A stretch of 40,129 bases of DNA from Candidatus Woesearchaeota archaeon (GCA_030156615.1 JASGME010000010.1:1-40129); one strand, 5' to 3'; positions 1 through 8,007 are shown, numbered from the stretch's first letter. Made by a program: numbers and translations. Notes: a model not told the origin generated them from the sequence alone.

Positions 1-14
1 ATTTTTGGCATCCT

Positions 15-92
15 AAAAATCCACTTGTCAAAGCGAGTGTCACGTCATACCCCTACCTTTAGGTTGGGGTGTGACATTCGCAGTGGATTTTT
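15..92. repeat. Large imperfect palindrome, IS200/IS605-end-like
   Basis: The arms are nested. AAAAATCCAC (15-24) pairs with GTGGATTTTT (83-92), GCGAGTGTCAC (33-43) pairs with GTGACATTCGC (71-81) with one wobble, ACCCC (49-53) pairs with GGGGT (66-70), and ACCT/AGGT (55-58/61-64) closes a TT loop. The compact CCCC-TACC-TTTAGG-type tip recalls the subterminal hairpins of IS200/IS605 elements, but no transposase or TnpB gene is visible in the window. It could be the end of an element lying to the left, a non-autonomous remnant, or a structured RNA. Seen: the palindrome. Inferred: its class. Confidence 0.4.
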
Positions 93-190
93 ATGATTTT
101 AAACCGTTTTAAACATTTATTGGCAGATAAAGAATAAGAAAATAAAATAGAAATAAAATAAAAAACAAAAAGAGGTGCGATAACTTGGGA

Positions 191-212
191 GTGTTATATT
201 AATATATAACGC
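191..212 (-). terminator. Hairpin just after the acidic microprotein gene
   Basis: GTTATAT (193-199) and ATATAAC (204-210) form a perfect stem with a TAAT loop, extended by one wobble and one G-C pair. On the minus strand it begins right after the stop codon of the 26-aa gene, and a T-rich run follows further on. This is consistent with a transcription terminator or 3'-end stabiliser. Confidence 0.45.
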
Positions 213-293
213 TTACCAATCCTCGTCATCATCAAATGAGTCTTCTTCTTCAAAATCATCTTCGTCTTCTTCATCCTTAAAGGCAAAGTTCAT
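213..293 (-). CDS. 26-aa acidic microprotein
   Basis: The reading frame begins MNFAFKDEEDEDDF and ends DDDEDW. More than half the residues are Asp or Glu, with aromatic residues spaced among them. A perfect GGAGGTGA Shine-Dalgarno site lies 6 nt before the ATG, unusually strong for this window, which argues that the frame is translated. It is the second gene of a micro-operon, starting 19 nt after the stop of a 15-aa lysine-rich peptide. Opposite charges in adjacent, similarly translated peptides suggest they could bind each other or nucleic acid/protein partners, but no family is recognised and no function is claimed. Confidence 0.6.
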   Translation of the reverse strand: MNFAFKDEEDEDDFEEEDSFDDDEDW

Positions 294-312
294 CTCAACT
301 CACCTCCTGTTC

Positions 313-360
313 TCACTTTTTCTTTCCTTTTCCCTTATCTTTCTTTTTATCTTTTGGCAT
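313..360 (-). CDS. 15-aa lysine-rich microprotein
   Basis: The peptide MPKDKKKDKGKGKKK is preceded by a full GGAGGTGA Shine-Dalgarno site (365-372) four bases before the ATG. An in-frame upstream ATG at 379-381 would add seven residues (MKKGGEE), but the Shine-Dalgarno site lies inside that extension, so the inner start is preferred. An AT-rich TATA-like stretch (ATTAATAATAT, about 405-416 on the minus strand) is placed for transcription starting near 385. The gene ends just before the ribosome-binding site of the 26-aa acidic peptide, so both are probably made from one mRNA. No family is recognised. Confidence 0.55.
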   Translation of the reverse strand: MPKDKKKDKGKGKKK

Positions 361-634
361 TTCTTCACCTCCCTTTTTCATTGAGGCATGAGAATTTGTG
401 TTCATGATATTATTAATACTTCCTTTTTCAACTTCAAAACAGGATAAATTGATATAATGCTAAAAAACAGATAAAATTTAGTGAAAACAGGAAATAAAGA
501 ACCAATTTGAAGATAAATTTGCTATATGTTTAAATGAACTATAACACAAAATGCGTTTCCGAATTTTTCAAAAACATCCCCTGCAAAAATAAAAAAAACA
601 ACTTGTTTAACAAAATCTTTGGTTAAATATAGTA

Positions 635-1372
635 TCAAGAATATTTACCTTTCCTGTTATTTTTTCTAACTTTAATCAATTCCTTTAATGTAATTAAATA
701 ATCTCTTATATGAACTGTGCTCTCTTCTTCATGTTTCCATTCCACAGGAAGTTCTTTTATCTTAAATCCAGATTTATTCGCAATGAACATAAGTTCAAAA
801 TCTACTCCAAATCTGTCAATTGTTCTTTTTTCGTAAACTTTTCTCGCAATATCTGTTTTATATAGCTTAAATCCACATTGTGTATCTGAGAGGTTTAGTT
901 TTAAAGATGATTTAATTATAGAGATAGAAAGCAAACTCATAATCTTTCTAAAAGGATTGTCTTTAATTCTACTTTTATCAAGCCATCTTGAACCTATTAC
1001 TATATCAAACTCAGGCACAAACTTTGAAAAATGATACAATTCTTTTAGAGGAGTTGAAAGATCAAAATCAGAAAACAAAACATATTTTGTTTTAACATTA
1101 TCTAATCCTTTATTCATTGCATAACCAATACCTCTGTTTTCTTTGTATTCAACAATCTTTGAATAGTTTGAAACAATTGAATCCTTTAATGCATTCTTCA
1201 ATATTGATTTTGTATTATCAGTGCAACCATCCAAAACAAAGATTATCTTAGGAAAAGAATTGATTTTCTCATAAAAAGCATTCAGGCGCCCAATAGTATT
1301 CTGAACTCGCTTTTCTTCATTATACATAGGGAATACTATTGTTAAATTATTCAATAATTCATTTGTCTTCAT
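635..1372 (-). CDS. Family 2 glycosyltransferase, ALG5/dolichyl-phosphate glycosyltransferase-like
   Basis: A GT-A fold glycosyltransferase of 245 aa. The N-terminus has the GT2 start TIVFPMYNEE (11-20), followed by FVLDGCTDNT for the nucleotide site. The metal-binding DxD appears as SDFDLSTP (DFD at 102-104), and SDTQCGFKLY is the acceptor-side motif typical of ALG5/DPM1-like enzymes. Such enzymes move a sugar from a nucleotide donor to a polyprenyl phosphate on the cytoplasmic face of the membrane, feeding protein N-glycosylation or surface glycans. No C-terminal transmembrane segments are present, so it would be soluble or peripheral. It diverges from the radical SAM gene across a 59-nt shared promoter region. 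The exact sugar cannot be read from the sequence. Confidence 0.85.
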   Translation of the reverse strand: MKTNELLNNLTIVFPMYNEEKRVQNTIGRLNAFYEKINSFPKIIFVLDGCTDNTKSILKNALKDSIVSNYSKIVEYKENRGIGYAMNKGLDNVKTKYVLFSDFDLSTPLKELYHFSKFVPEFDIVIGSRWLDKSRIKDNPFRKIMSLLSISIIKSSLKLNLSDTQCGFKLYKTDIARKVYEKRTIDRFGVDFELMFIANKSGFKIKELPVEWKHEEESTVHIRDYLITLKELIKVRKNNRKGKYS

Positions 1373-1431
1373 TTTTATCTAAATATTCGAATTAATTGTA
1401 TTAATCTTTTTATCTTTTTTGTTTCATATCT

Positions 1432-2628
1432 TTGCCGAAAATAGGAAAAGATATAAAAGGAAAGAAAATTAATAAAATAAAAAGTAATCACAAGACAAAA
1501 ATGAAAGATTCTAGTTTAATATCAACTTATAATTATTTTGAAAAGCTTTTAGAGCACTTAAATGGAGACACTAATAAAATATTCTCTGGAGAACTAGTTT
1601 TGCCTCGTCAGTTGGAGATTCATTTGCCAGGAAATCGAGTTGTTCCTTGCAATTTTAACTGTTCTTTCTGTGAGGGCAGATTTCTTATAAAAACATTAAG
1701 CCATTATGAAGAAAAAGCAATTAAGCTGGTTAGAGAACTCTCAGGAAGAATCCCCTTCATAATTCTTGGAGGAATTTATTCAGAGCCTTTGCTAAATCCT
1801 TTTGCTCTTGAAATTATTAAAGAAACAAAAAAGAGTGGTTCTTTCTTTGGTATACATACAAACGGCTCATTACTTAAAAGACTTGAGGAAAGCAAAGGTT
1901 TCATAAAAAAGATATGCGAAATCTCAACATCTCCCGAAGATTATGTTTCCATAAGTTTGGATGCAGGTACTCCACACACTCATCGTCTAGTTAAAGGGAC
2001 TGTTATTTCACACTTCAATGAAATCATAGAAGGCATAAGAATGATATCAGAAACAAGAAAAGAAAATTCTCCTACAATAAGAGTAACATATCTAATTAAC
2101 GATGATAATTCTTCTGAAGAAGATATTGGAAGCATAGTGAAAATTGCAAAAAATCTTAAAATAGATTCTTTAAGATTTTCAATTCCATACGAAGCATTCG
2201 GAAAAGATTTCTCAGATTTGAAGAAGTATAAAGAAGAGTTTGAAGATTCAAAATCTGATTTTTACGAAAAAAGGCTAAAACCTTATTTGTCAAAGAACGA
2301 GGATGAAAGGCCATACATCTTTTATATGCCTCCGATTTATCAGGCAATAGATAAAATGAACTTCAACAAATGTGTGATGGGCTATTATCAAATAACTATG
2401 GGCACAGATGGATATTTATATAGATGCAGTAGTACCGCCTCTCAAAGTTTTTCTTTCAACAGGCTCGGAAAGATTCCTGATAACTTTGATGACTTCAAAG
2501 AAATGATAAGAAAAAATCAAGATAAAGATTTCAATCCAAGGGAATGCTTTAATGCAGGAGCAAGATGCGATAGGATAGGATTAATGATAAACTATTCTTG
2601 GAGCAATCTTAAACAAGGAGATAAATGA
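1432..2628 (+). CDS. Radical SAM protein with C-terminal cysteine cluster
   Basis: The CxxxCxxC motif CNFNCSFC (C73, C77, C80) binds the radical SAM [4Fe-4S] cluster. GGIYSEPLLNP and the later ISLDAGTPHTH fit the SAM-binding beta strands of the TIM barrel. The C-terminal third holds further cysteines (CVMGYYQ, YRCSS, ECFNAGARC), suggesting an auxiliary SPASM/Twitch-like cluster as in peptide- or tRNA-modifying enzymes. The frame opens with TTG at 1432; an ATG at 1501 (MKDSSL) would drop a lysine-rich 23-residue leader. Neither start has a clear Shine-Dalgarno site. No substrate peptide gene is evident nearby, so the substrate is unknown. Confidence 0.8.
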   Translation: MPKIGKDIKGKKINKIKSNHKTKMKDSSLISTYNYFEKLLEHLNGDTNKIFSGELVLPRQLEIHLPGNRVVPCNFNCSFCEGRFLIKTLSHYEEKAIKLVRELSGRIPFIILGGIYSEPLLNPFALEIIKETKKSGSFFGIHTNGSLLKRLEESKGFIKKICEISTSPEDYVSISLDAGTPHTHRLVKGTVISHFNEIIEGIRMISETRKENSPTIRVTYLINDDNSSEEDIGSIVKIAKNLKIDSLRFSIPYEAFGKDFSDLKKYKEEFEDSKSDFYEKRLKPYLSKNEDERPYIFYMPPIYQAIDKMNFNKCVMGYYQITMGTDGYLYRCSSTASQSFSFNRLGKIPDNFDDFKEMIRKNQDKDFNPRECFNAGARCDRIGLMINYSWSNLKQGDK

Positions 2629-2630
2629 AA

Positions 2631-3308
2631 TCAACTCAATGAAAGAAGAAAATCCTCTTTGTTTTGTTTTTTCATATAGAAATGTTTTGCATGCTCAACT
2701 AGCAGTGCATGATATTCTTGATATAATCTGAAATCTCTCGGCAGAGTTGATTCAAATAATCTTTGTATTTCGCCGTATGAAGAATTTTCATTAATTAATG
2801 AAAGATTTGATAATATTCTTTTAGTGTAGGCATCAACAACAAAGCTAGGAATACTAAAACCATAGAGCAAGATTGAATCCGCTGTTTCTTCTCCTATGCC
2901 TTTCAAAGTCAATAGTCCTTCTCTAGTTGGATCTTTTTTCAAAGAGTTAAACCATTCTGCAAAAATCTTTAATCTTTCTGATTTTTGATTGTAATATCCT
3001 GATGGCTTTATTAATTCACCAATGGTTTCCTTATTTGCTTTAATGATTGAATCACAATTAAGCATTTTGGCATTCTTGAGATTTATTAATGCCTTTTCAA
3101 CATTCTTCCAAGAAGTGTTCTGAGTTAAGATAGCCCCAACGCAGATCTCAAATAACTCATCTTTATTTTTTGGAAAAGAAAAATCATTCTTATGATAAAA
3201 ACATCCGAATTCCCCTTTTTTTATTTGCTTAATAACAGGCCACCATCCCTGAGGTCCATATCTATCAGATAATGCATCATAAATTTTAATAATCCTGTCT
3301 TTTACCAT
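2631..3308 (-). CDS. HhH-GPD DNA glycosylase, MagIII / EndoIII-related
   Basis: A base-excision repair glycosylase. VGAILTQNTSWKNVEKAL matches the helix that opens the EndoIII fold, LKGIGEETADSILLYG is the helix-hairpin-helix, and VVDAYTKR holds the conserved catalytic Asp. The EndoIII catalytic lysine position in the hairpin (GxGxKTA) is Glu here, so a monofunctional glycosylase is expected. The C-terminus has no four-cysteine [4Fe-4S] loop. Both traits fit the MagIII-like 3-methyladenine glycosylases rather than Nth. The start is placed at MVKDRI; an upstream in-frame ATG at 3327-3329 would add seven hydrophobic residues. It converges with the radical SAM gene, leaving 2 nt between them. 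Confidence 0.8.
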   Translation of the reverse strand: MVKDRIIKIYDALSDRYGPQGWWPVIKQIKKGEFGCFYHKNDFSFPKNKDELFEICVGAILTQNTSWKNVEKALINLKNAKMLNCDSIIKANKETIGELIKPSGYYNQKSERLKIFAEWFNSLKKDPTREGLLTLKGIGEETADSILLYGFSIPSFVVDAYTKRILSNLSLINENSSYGEIQRLFESTLPRDFRLYQEYHALLVEHAKHFYMKKQNKEDFLLSLS

Positions 3309-3593
3309 TGACAGAAAGATGAAAATCATGTTTAATAATCTTACGATATTATCGTTTTTTGATAATTTTAATAGAAAAAGAAAACATAAAAAATTCTTTA
3401 TTTTTTTTAACAGAAAGTTTTTTATACTTGCCTATCTTAGAAGAGTTAGCTTGAGTTTTTATATTTTTAACTAAAAAATCATAATTTGATTAAATAAATG
3501 ATTTTGAAGTAAAATATATAAATAAGAAAGATAAAAAATGAATTATATCTAAAAAACAAGAATAAAACTGATAAAAATCAGAGGTGGTGGATA

Positions 3594-4418
3594 ATGGCAA
3601 AATCAAGTACGAATAAGAAAAAATCAACGAATGCATCAAAATCAAAGAAGACAAATGCTGGAAAAAAATCATCTAAAAGTACTTCTTCTAACAAAGTTAA
3701 AGGAAAGAAAAGGACAACTAAAAAAGCGGCACAAAAAAAGACGGCACAGATGAAAAATGCATCTCAGGTTAAGGTAAAGAAGACTCCTTCGAAAAAAGAA
3801 AAGAAACAATCAAAGATCTCTGAAACTGAACAGAACAAGCTTAACTACACTTTTTTTGGGAAGGTTAAGAATATTTTTGCAAATCCAAGAGAATTCTTTA
3901 GCAATCTTAACGAACAAGGGATTGGAAAAGCATTCTTCTATTCTTTTATCTTTATATTGATTTATCAGGCAATATTGTCTTTAATCTTTACTGGAGGTGC
4001 TCAAGTAAGAGCATTTACTGTTCTTGGAGAAGCAAGAATAAGCATATTTTACGGCTGGCAAATGTTCTTAATGCTTTTCATTGGAAGAGTTATATGGAGT
4101 ATCCTGATGCTATTCATCTTTTCACTACTACTTCACCTTTGGATTATGATATTTAGAGGAAAAGGAAACTATGACAAAACTTTTCAGCTTGTAGTTTATT
4201 CAAGAACACCTGTATGGCTTCTTGGCTGGATTCCAATTGTAAGAATACTTGCCTTGGCTTATAATGTTATATTGTTGATTGTCGGCACAGAAAAGATGCA
4301 CGGAATAGAAAATAAAACATCAACATGGATGTATCTCGGGCCAATACTTATTTTTGTATTAATTGCAGCATTAAGTTGGCTCTTCTTATTCACAAATGTA
4401 TATAGATTTATTTTTTAA
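3594..4418 (+). CDS. Yip1-family membrane protein with histone H1-like lysine tail
   Basis: Residues 1-80 are almost entirely Lys, Ser, Thr, Ala and Asn, like a histone H1 tail. A membrane domain follows: hydrophobic segments near 114-132, 155-187, 206-231 and 246-267. The FFSNLNEQGIGKAFFYSF entry and the TPVWLLGWIPIV turn resemble Yip1-domain proteins of archaea. The start is set by a GAGGTG Shine-Dalgarno site before the ATG. The cationic tail is presumably cytoplasmic and could contact DNA, RNA or anionic lipids. The membrane topology is seen; the Yip1 assignment is by resemblance; the role is unknown. Confidence 0.6.
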   Translation: MAKSSTNKKKSTNASKSKKTNAGKKSSKSTSSNKVKGKKRTTKKAAQKKTAQMKNASQVKVKKTPSKKEKKQSKISETEQNKLNYTFFGKVKNIFANPREFFSNLNEQGIGKAFFYSFIFILIYQAILSLIFTGGAQVRAFTVLGEARISIFYGWQMFLMLFIGRVIWSILMLFIFSLLLHLWIMIFRGKGNYDKTFQLVVYSRTPVWLLGWIPIVRILALAYNVILLIVGTEKMHGIENKTSTWMYLGPILIFVLIAALSWLFLFTNVYRFIF

Positions 4419-4518
4419 TCTTTATTTTTTCATCTTCGTGTCAGAAAAATCAGAATCTTTGCGTAAATCAGAAGGACAAATTTAAAAATAATAAAACGTA
4501 TTTAGCTGTTGAGTATAA

Positions 4519-4920
4519 ATGAGCACGAAAACTGATACACGGAAGTCAAATTTAAAGAGAAGAATCTTTTCTTATCTGGCTGTTCCTGCACTTAGCTTTG
4601 GTATTTTAGTTGGAACAAGTGGTTGCACTTCAGCTAAGATTGAGCCACAAACAACAAAAAAGATAGTTGATGAATTGTATTCTGAATGGAAAGAAAACAC
4701 AGAAAATTATCTTGAATTATACAAATACTCATCTTCGAAAAAAGACGAAAAATTAACACAAATGATCGAAGGCTACCTATTGAATTCAGCGTCGAAGGGA
4801 AATGAATACAAAGGTCAGATTTCTATTCTTGAAAAGGAGCTTGGTTTGAATTATAAGAATACTATTGATTCTATCGATAAAACAATTCAAGATATTTATA
4901 AAAAACTGTATGAGAGATAA
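4519..4920 (+). CDS. Small predicted lipoprotein
   Basis: A 133-aa exported protein. A basic n-region (RKSNLKRR) is followed by a hydrophobic stretch (about 17-31) and the lipobox-like TSGC, with Cys36 as the expected lipidated residue. Thr at -3 is less usual than Leu. The mature part is helical and charged, with no recognised family. A bacterial-type lipoprotein signal peptidase is encoded at 17846-18346, so lipid modification and cleavage are plausible in this organism. An AT-rich promoter (AAATTTAAAAATAATAAAA) lies just upstream. Confidence 0.65.
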   Translation: MSTKTDTRKSNLKRRIFSYLAVPALSFGILVGTSGCTSAKIEPQTTKKIVDELYSEWKENTENYLELYKYSSSKKDEKLTQMIEGYLLNSASKGNEYKGQISILEKELGLNYKNTIDSIDKTIQDIYKKLYER

Positions 4921-4974
4921 ATTTAATGATAAGCAAACTAAAATTTAATGAAATTTAAAAGAAATAAAGTGAAT

Positions 4975-5724
4975 TTAATAATATTCTTCTTTGTTAAGCA
5001 AATGATTAACTAACTTTGAGTAATCATCTGCTCCTCTGGATCTTTTCGCATAATCAAAGATGCTCAAGCCTGAGCGTGGCATTTCTTTCAGTTTAGAGTT
5101 AACTCTTATAGGTTCTACAACTTCTCCATTAAAACCTCTTTTTATTTCATTGAGACTTTCATTGCAAATCTTATTTCTTCTATCGAACATAGTAGGTATG
5201 ACATTTGAGATTTTAATTTTATGATCAAACAACTCATTAATCTCATCAAGAATCTCAACAATCCTTCTGAGTCCAACTATCCCAAGATAGTCTGTTGATA
5301 CAGGAACAAATGCTTCATCTGCGTAAAGTAATGCATTATAATTCAGCAATCCGTTTGAAGGAGGACAATCTATGATAACATAATCATAATTGAATACAGG
5401 TTCCATTGCTCTTCTTAATATTGTTTCTCTTGAAGGCATTCCTGCCATAATCAACTCGCCATTAGATAATCTTTTATCAGAAGTTATTGCATCTAAGAAA
5501 TCATTAACCCTTAGAATCACCTCAGATGGATGCACTTTATTTATCAACAAATCATAGATTGTTTTATCATTTCTCAAAAACAATGCTTCAGTTAAATTCG
5601 CCTGCGGATCCATATCAATAAGGAGAACTCTTCTTTTATTATTTGATAATCCTACTCCAATATTAATTGAAGTAGTTGTTTTTCCGACGCCACCTTTAAG
5701 GTTTATTACTGCAATCTTCCTCAT
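4975..5724 (-). CDS. parA: Orphan ParA/Soj-type ATPase
   Basis: A deviant Walker A ATPase: KGGVGKTT at residues 10-17, IDMDPQAN for the A' motif and VIIDCPPSNG for Walker B. Proteins of this family partition chromosomes or plasmids, or position other cargo, through ATP-dependent dimerisation on DNA. No ParB or other partner is adjacent. The start is placed at MRKIAVINLK because the P-loop fold begins there; a GAGG Shine-Dalgarno-like site lies about 9 nt upstream. The longer frame reaching 5799 would cross the likely TATA box (about 5765-5772). Two palindromes upstream (5740-5754 and 5810-5825) may be operator or parS-like sites. Confidence 0.85.
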   Translation of the reverse strand: MRKIAVINLKGGVGKTTTSINIGVGLSNNKRRVLLIDMDPQANLTEALFLRNDKTIYDLLINKVHPSEVILRVNDFLDAITSDKRLSNGELIMAGMPSRETILRRAMEPVFNYDYVIIDCPPSNGLLNYNALLYADEAFVPVSTDYLGIVGLRRIVEILDEINELFDHKIKISNVIPTMFDRRNKICNESLNEIKRGFNGEVVEPIRVNSKLKEMPRSGLSIFDYAKRSRGADDYSKLVNHLLNKEEYY

Positions 5725-5739
5725 AGAAAACATCCTCGC

Positions 5740-5754
5740 TACTCTGGTGGAGTA
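5740..5754. promoter_or_regulatory. Palindrome at the parA transcription start region
   Basis: TACTC-TGGTG-GAGTA is an inverted repeat with 5-bp arms. It lies between the probable parA TATA box and the ATG, where a bound protein would block initiation. ParA-family or partner autoregulation is one possible reading; this is inference. Confidence 0.35.
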
Positions 5755-5809
5755 AAAAAGCTTCATTATAAATCTTTCTATCTTATTTTTATCTAACAAC
5801 TATTTTTTA

Positions 5810-5825
5810 AGTTAATCAATTAACT
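5810..5825. promoter_or_regulatory. 16-bp palindrome upstream of parA
   Basis: AGTTAATCAATTAACT has perfect 7-bp arms around CA. It sits about 40 bp upstream of the parA TATA box, in the gap to the upstream 79-aa gene. It could be a regulator site or a partition site; AT-richness makes chance occurrence possible. Confidence 0.3.
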
Positions 5826-5866
5826 CTAAGAAAAATAATAAAAAAGAAAAAGAACAAATTAAAAAT

Positions 5867-6106
5867 CTAAACTAGTTTAACGTTCTTAGATCCTTTTGGT
5901 AAAGGAACTATCTTTGTTTTTACAACTGCGTCCTTTTTTCTGCTTGAAATGTAACTAAGTTTTACTCCATATACATTTCCGTCTTTCCTTCTATAACTCC
6001 TCGGAACTGCAGTCACTTCAACATTAATTGCTTTATCCGGTATTGAAACAGTTTTCTTTTTCTTCAATCCATTAACTTCGTATCTAATTTCTTTTTTCTT
6101 TGCCAA
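5867..6106 (-). CDS. 79-aa basic hypothetical protein
   Basis: A small protein rich in Lys and Arg with predicted beta strands (VSIPDKAINVEVTAVP, GVKLSYISS, KTKIVPLP). It begins at TTG: a strong GAGGTGA Shine-Dalgarno site lies 7 nt before it and no ATG fits. The charge and size would suit a nucleic-acid or ribosome-associated protein, but no family is recognised. It lies between parA and the aIF2 gamma operon on the same strand, with about 120 nt of AT-rich spacer on each side. Confidence 0.65.
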   Translation of the reverse strand: MAKKKEIRYEVNGLKKKKTVSIPDKAINVEVTAVPRSYRRKDGNVYGVKLSYISSRKKDAVVKTKIVPLPKGSKNVKLV

Positions 6107-6224
6107 GTTAAACTCACCTCTTTAAAACTATATTTCTATTTTATTTTAGATATTATTTAAAACTTTTGATTTTTTAGAATATTTTGTAAACAAGAAAAGG
6201 CAAATAGAAAAAACTAAAAATGAA

Positions 6225-7457
6225 TTAATTTATTATTGCATATCCAATCAAACGCCACCTGTTGTCTATTACTCTTGAGATTGTTACTCTTGATTTCTTT
6301 TCAGCACAGACAGGAATTCTAAGTTTACATCTTATTGAATCTTTATTTATTGAATTGATAATGCCCATTGTTGCTGCAGAATTTACATTCAACATAATTG
6401 GTTCATTAATCTTTAAAGGTTCAACTTTTAGATCTTTGGCTGTTCCTGCAACTCTATCTAATAAGTGAACTTCAAGAGAGAGTTCATCAAATACAGGAGG
6501 CATTTTTCCTTGATGTCCGACAACATTTCCCATCAATCCATCTGCTCTTACATAAAAAGGATCAAGAAGTGTTTCTATTGCAACAGAACCACCAGGAGAT
6601 GCTTCATCTATTTTTATCTCTCCTGTTTGAATAGAACATATCTTTGTTTTTAGGGGTTGCCAATACACCCTTCCCTTCTTGTTGATTTTTACCCCTGGCT
6701 TTATCTCGATTTCATCTCCGATTTTTAAAACTCCTTGCTTAAGAGCTCCTCCTATAATGCCTCCATGAATTTTTTCAATCTGAGTTCCAGGCCTATTTAT
6801 GTCAAATGATCTTGCAACAACCATCAACGGCTCTTTTGTTTTATCTCTCTTAGGAACTGGAAAATAATTAACTATTGTTTCAATAAGCAGATTTAGATTT
6901 GTTCCATAAAAAGCAGAAATAGGAATTATTGGACTATCCTCAAAGGATGTTCCTTTTAAGAATTCTTTTATCTCCTTATAATTCTCAAGAGCTCTTTCTT
7001 TCCCAACTAAATCAATCTTGTTCTGGACAACAATAATCTTCTTTATTCCAGCAATATCAAGAGCCATTATATGCTCTCTTGTTTGAGGTTGAGGACACTT
7101 TTCATCAGCAGCAATTAACAAAAGAGCACCATCCATAATAGTTGTGCCTGCAAGCATTGTCGCCATTAATGATTCATGGCCTGGCGCGTCAACCAGCGAG
7201 AAAGCCCTAACCAACTTTCCTTTTGTTCCACAAACAGGACATTTTTCACTCACAGAATACTTATTTGGACTTTCGCATTTTGGGCATTCATATATTGCAA
7301 CATTTGCATAGCCTAATCTTATAGTGATCCCTCTCTTAATCTCTTCAGAATGAGTATCAGTCCATTTCCCGGATAGCTTGCTTACCAGAGTTGTTTTTCC
7401 ATGATCAACATGACCAACAAGGCCAAGATTAAATTGAGGAATAATCTTTGTATTCAT
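6225..7457 (-). CDS. eif2g: Translation initiation factor aIF2 subunit gamma
   Basis: The GTPase subunit of the heterotrimer that brings initiator Met-tRNA to the small ribosomal subunit. G1 GHVDHGKT lies at 15-22, G3 DAPGH at 90-94 and G4 NKID at 146-149. The knuckle CPKC...CPVC (C58, C61, C73, C76) in the G domain is typical of aIF2 gamma and separates it from EF-Tu and SelB. Length 410 aa is normal. The start codon overlaps the stop of the S6e gene (ATGA), so translation is coupled; the S6e-aIF2 gamma pair is common in archaea. Confidence 0.95.
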   Translation of the reverse strand: MNTKIIPQFNLGLVGHVDHGKTTLVSKLSGKWTDTHSEEIKRGITIRLGYANVAIYECPKCESPNKYSVSEKCPVCGTKGKLVRAFSLVDAPGHESLMATMLAGTTIMDGALLLIAADEKCPQPQTREHIMALDIAGIKKIIVVQNKIDLVGKERALENYKEIKEFLKGTSFEDSPIIPISAFYGTNLNLLIETIVNYFPVPKRDKTKEPLMVVARSFDINRPGTQIEKIHGGIIGGALKQGVLKIGDEIEIKPGVKINKKGRVYWQPLKTKICSIQTGEIKIDEASPGGSVAIETLLDPFYVRADGLMGNVVGHQGKMPPVFDELSLEVHLLDRVAGTAKDLKVEPLKINEPIMLNVNSAATMGIINSINKDSIRCKLRIPVCAEKKSRVTISRVIDNRWRLIGYAIIN

Positions 7458-7870
7458 TCGGAATTATCCTCCTTTTGAGTCTCATCTTTTTTATCTTCTT
7501 TTATTAAAGGCTTCTTTCCCTCTTTTATTACCTTTAGATTTACTTGGGATGTTTTCTCATAAATAATGCTTCCTGCAACACTCTTCTTTTTTCTTAGACC
7601 TTTTCTCTTGAGATTAAAGCCACGACTCTTCCTTGATAAGAGTTTCATCTTCCCTGCTATAGGGATATCCTTTCTCATTGGAAAGCCGGAGCTATCAGAA
7701 CCTCCAGTAATCTCAAACTCGTATCCTTCTAAATCATCAATTCCAAGCTCTTCTCCTTTGACTTTTTCTCCTATCTTCTTGCTGTAGAGGTTTGGAGCAT
7801 ATTCGTCGCTAACCTTAATCTGCAAAGATTTTCCATCCTTTTGTCCGATAACAACTTTAATTTCTGCCAT
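7454..7870 (-). CDS. rps6e: Ribosomal protein S6e
   Basis: A small-subunit protein. The N-terminal beta domain (IKVVIGQKDGKSLQIKV), GEELGIDDLEGYEFEITGGSDSSGFPMRKD and the basic GFNLKRKGLRKKKSVAG are the S6e signature. After residue 120 a charged tail follows. It begins at ATG with a GGTAATG-like ribosome-binding site, and its stop overlaps the aIF2 gamma start, making a two-gene operon. Confidence 0.95.
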   Translation of the reverse strand: MAEIKVVIGQKDGKSLQIKVSDEYAPNLYSKKIGEKVKGEELGIDDLEGYEFEITGGSDSSGFPMRKDIPIAGKMKLLSRKSRGFNLKRKGLRKKKSVAGSIIYEKTSQVNLKVIKEGKKPLIKEDKKDETQKEDNSE

Positions 7871-8007
7871 ATTTCATTACCTTTTTATTTTAATTTATTA
7901 ACAACTATAATAAGCCATCAAGAGAGATTTCTGTTTTGTATTTAAAGTTTATGATTCTAAAATCAAAGATATCAAAAAGCTTTAATATTGAATACTTTTT
8001 TGCAAAA

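Noticed and set aside
3490-3672. Minus-strand hydrophobic frame over the start of the Yip1-type gene
   Set aside because: It is the antisense of the lysine-rich tail and AT-rich leader; the plus strand has a strong ribosome-binding site.
5725-5799. Longer parA start adding 25 residues
   Set aside because: It would lie across the TATA box and the palindrome, and the added residues do not belong to the P-loop fold.
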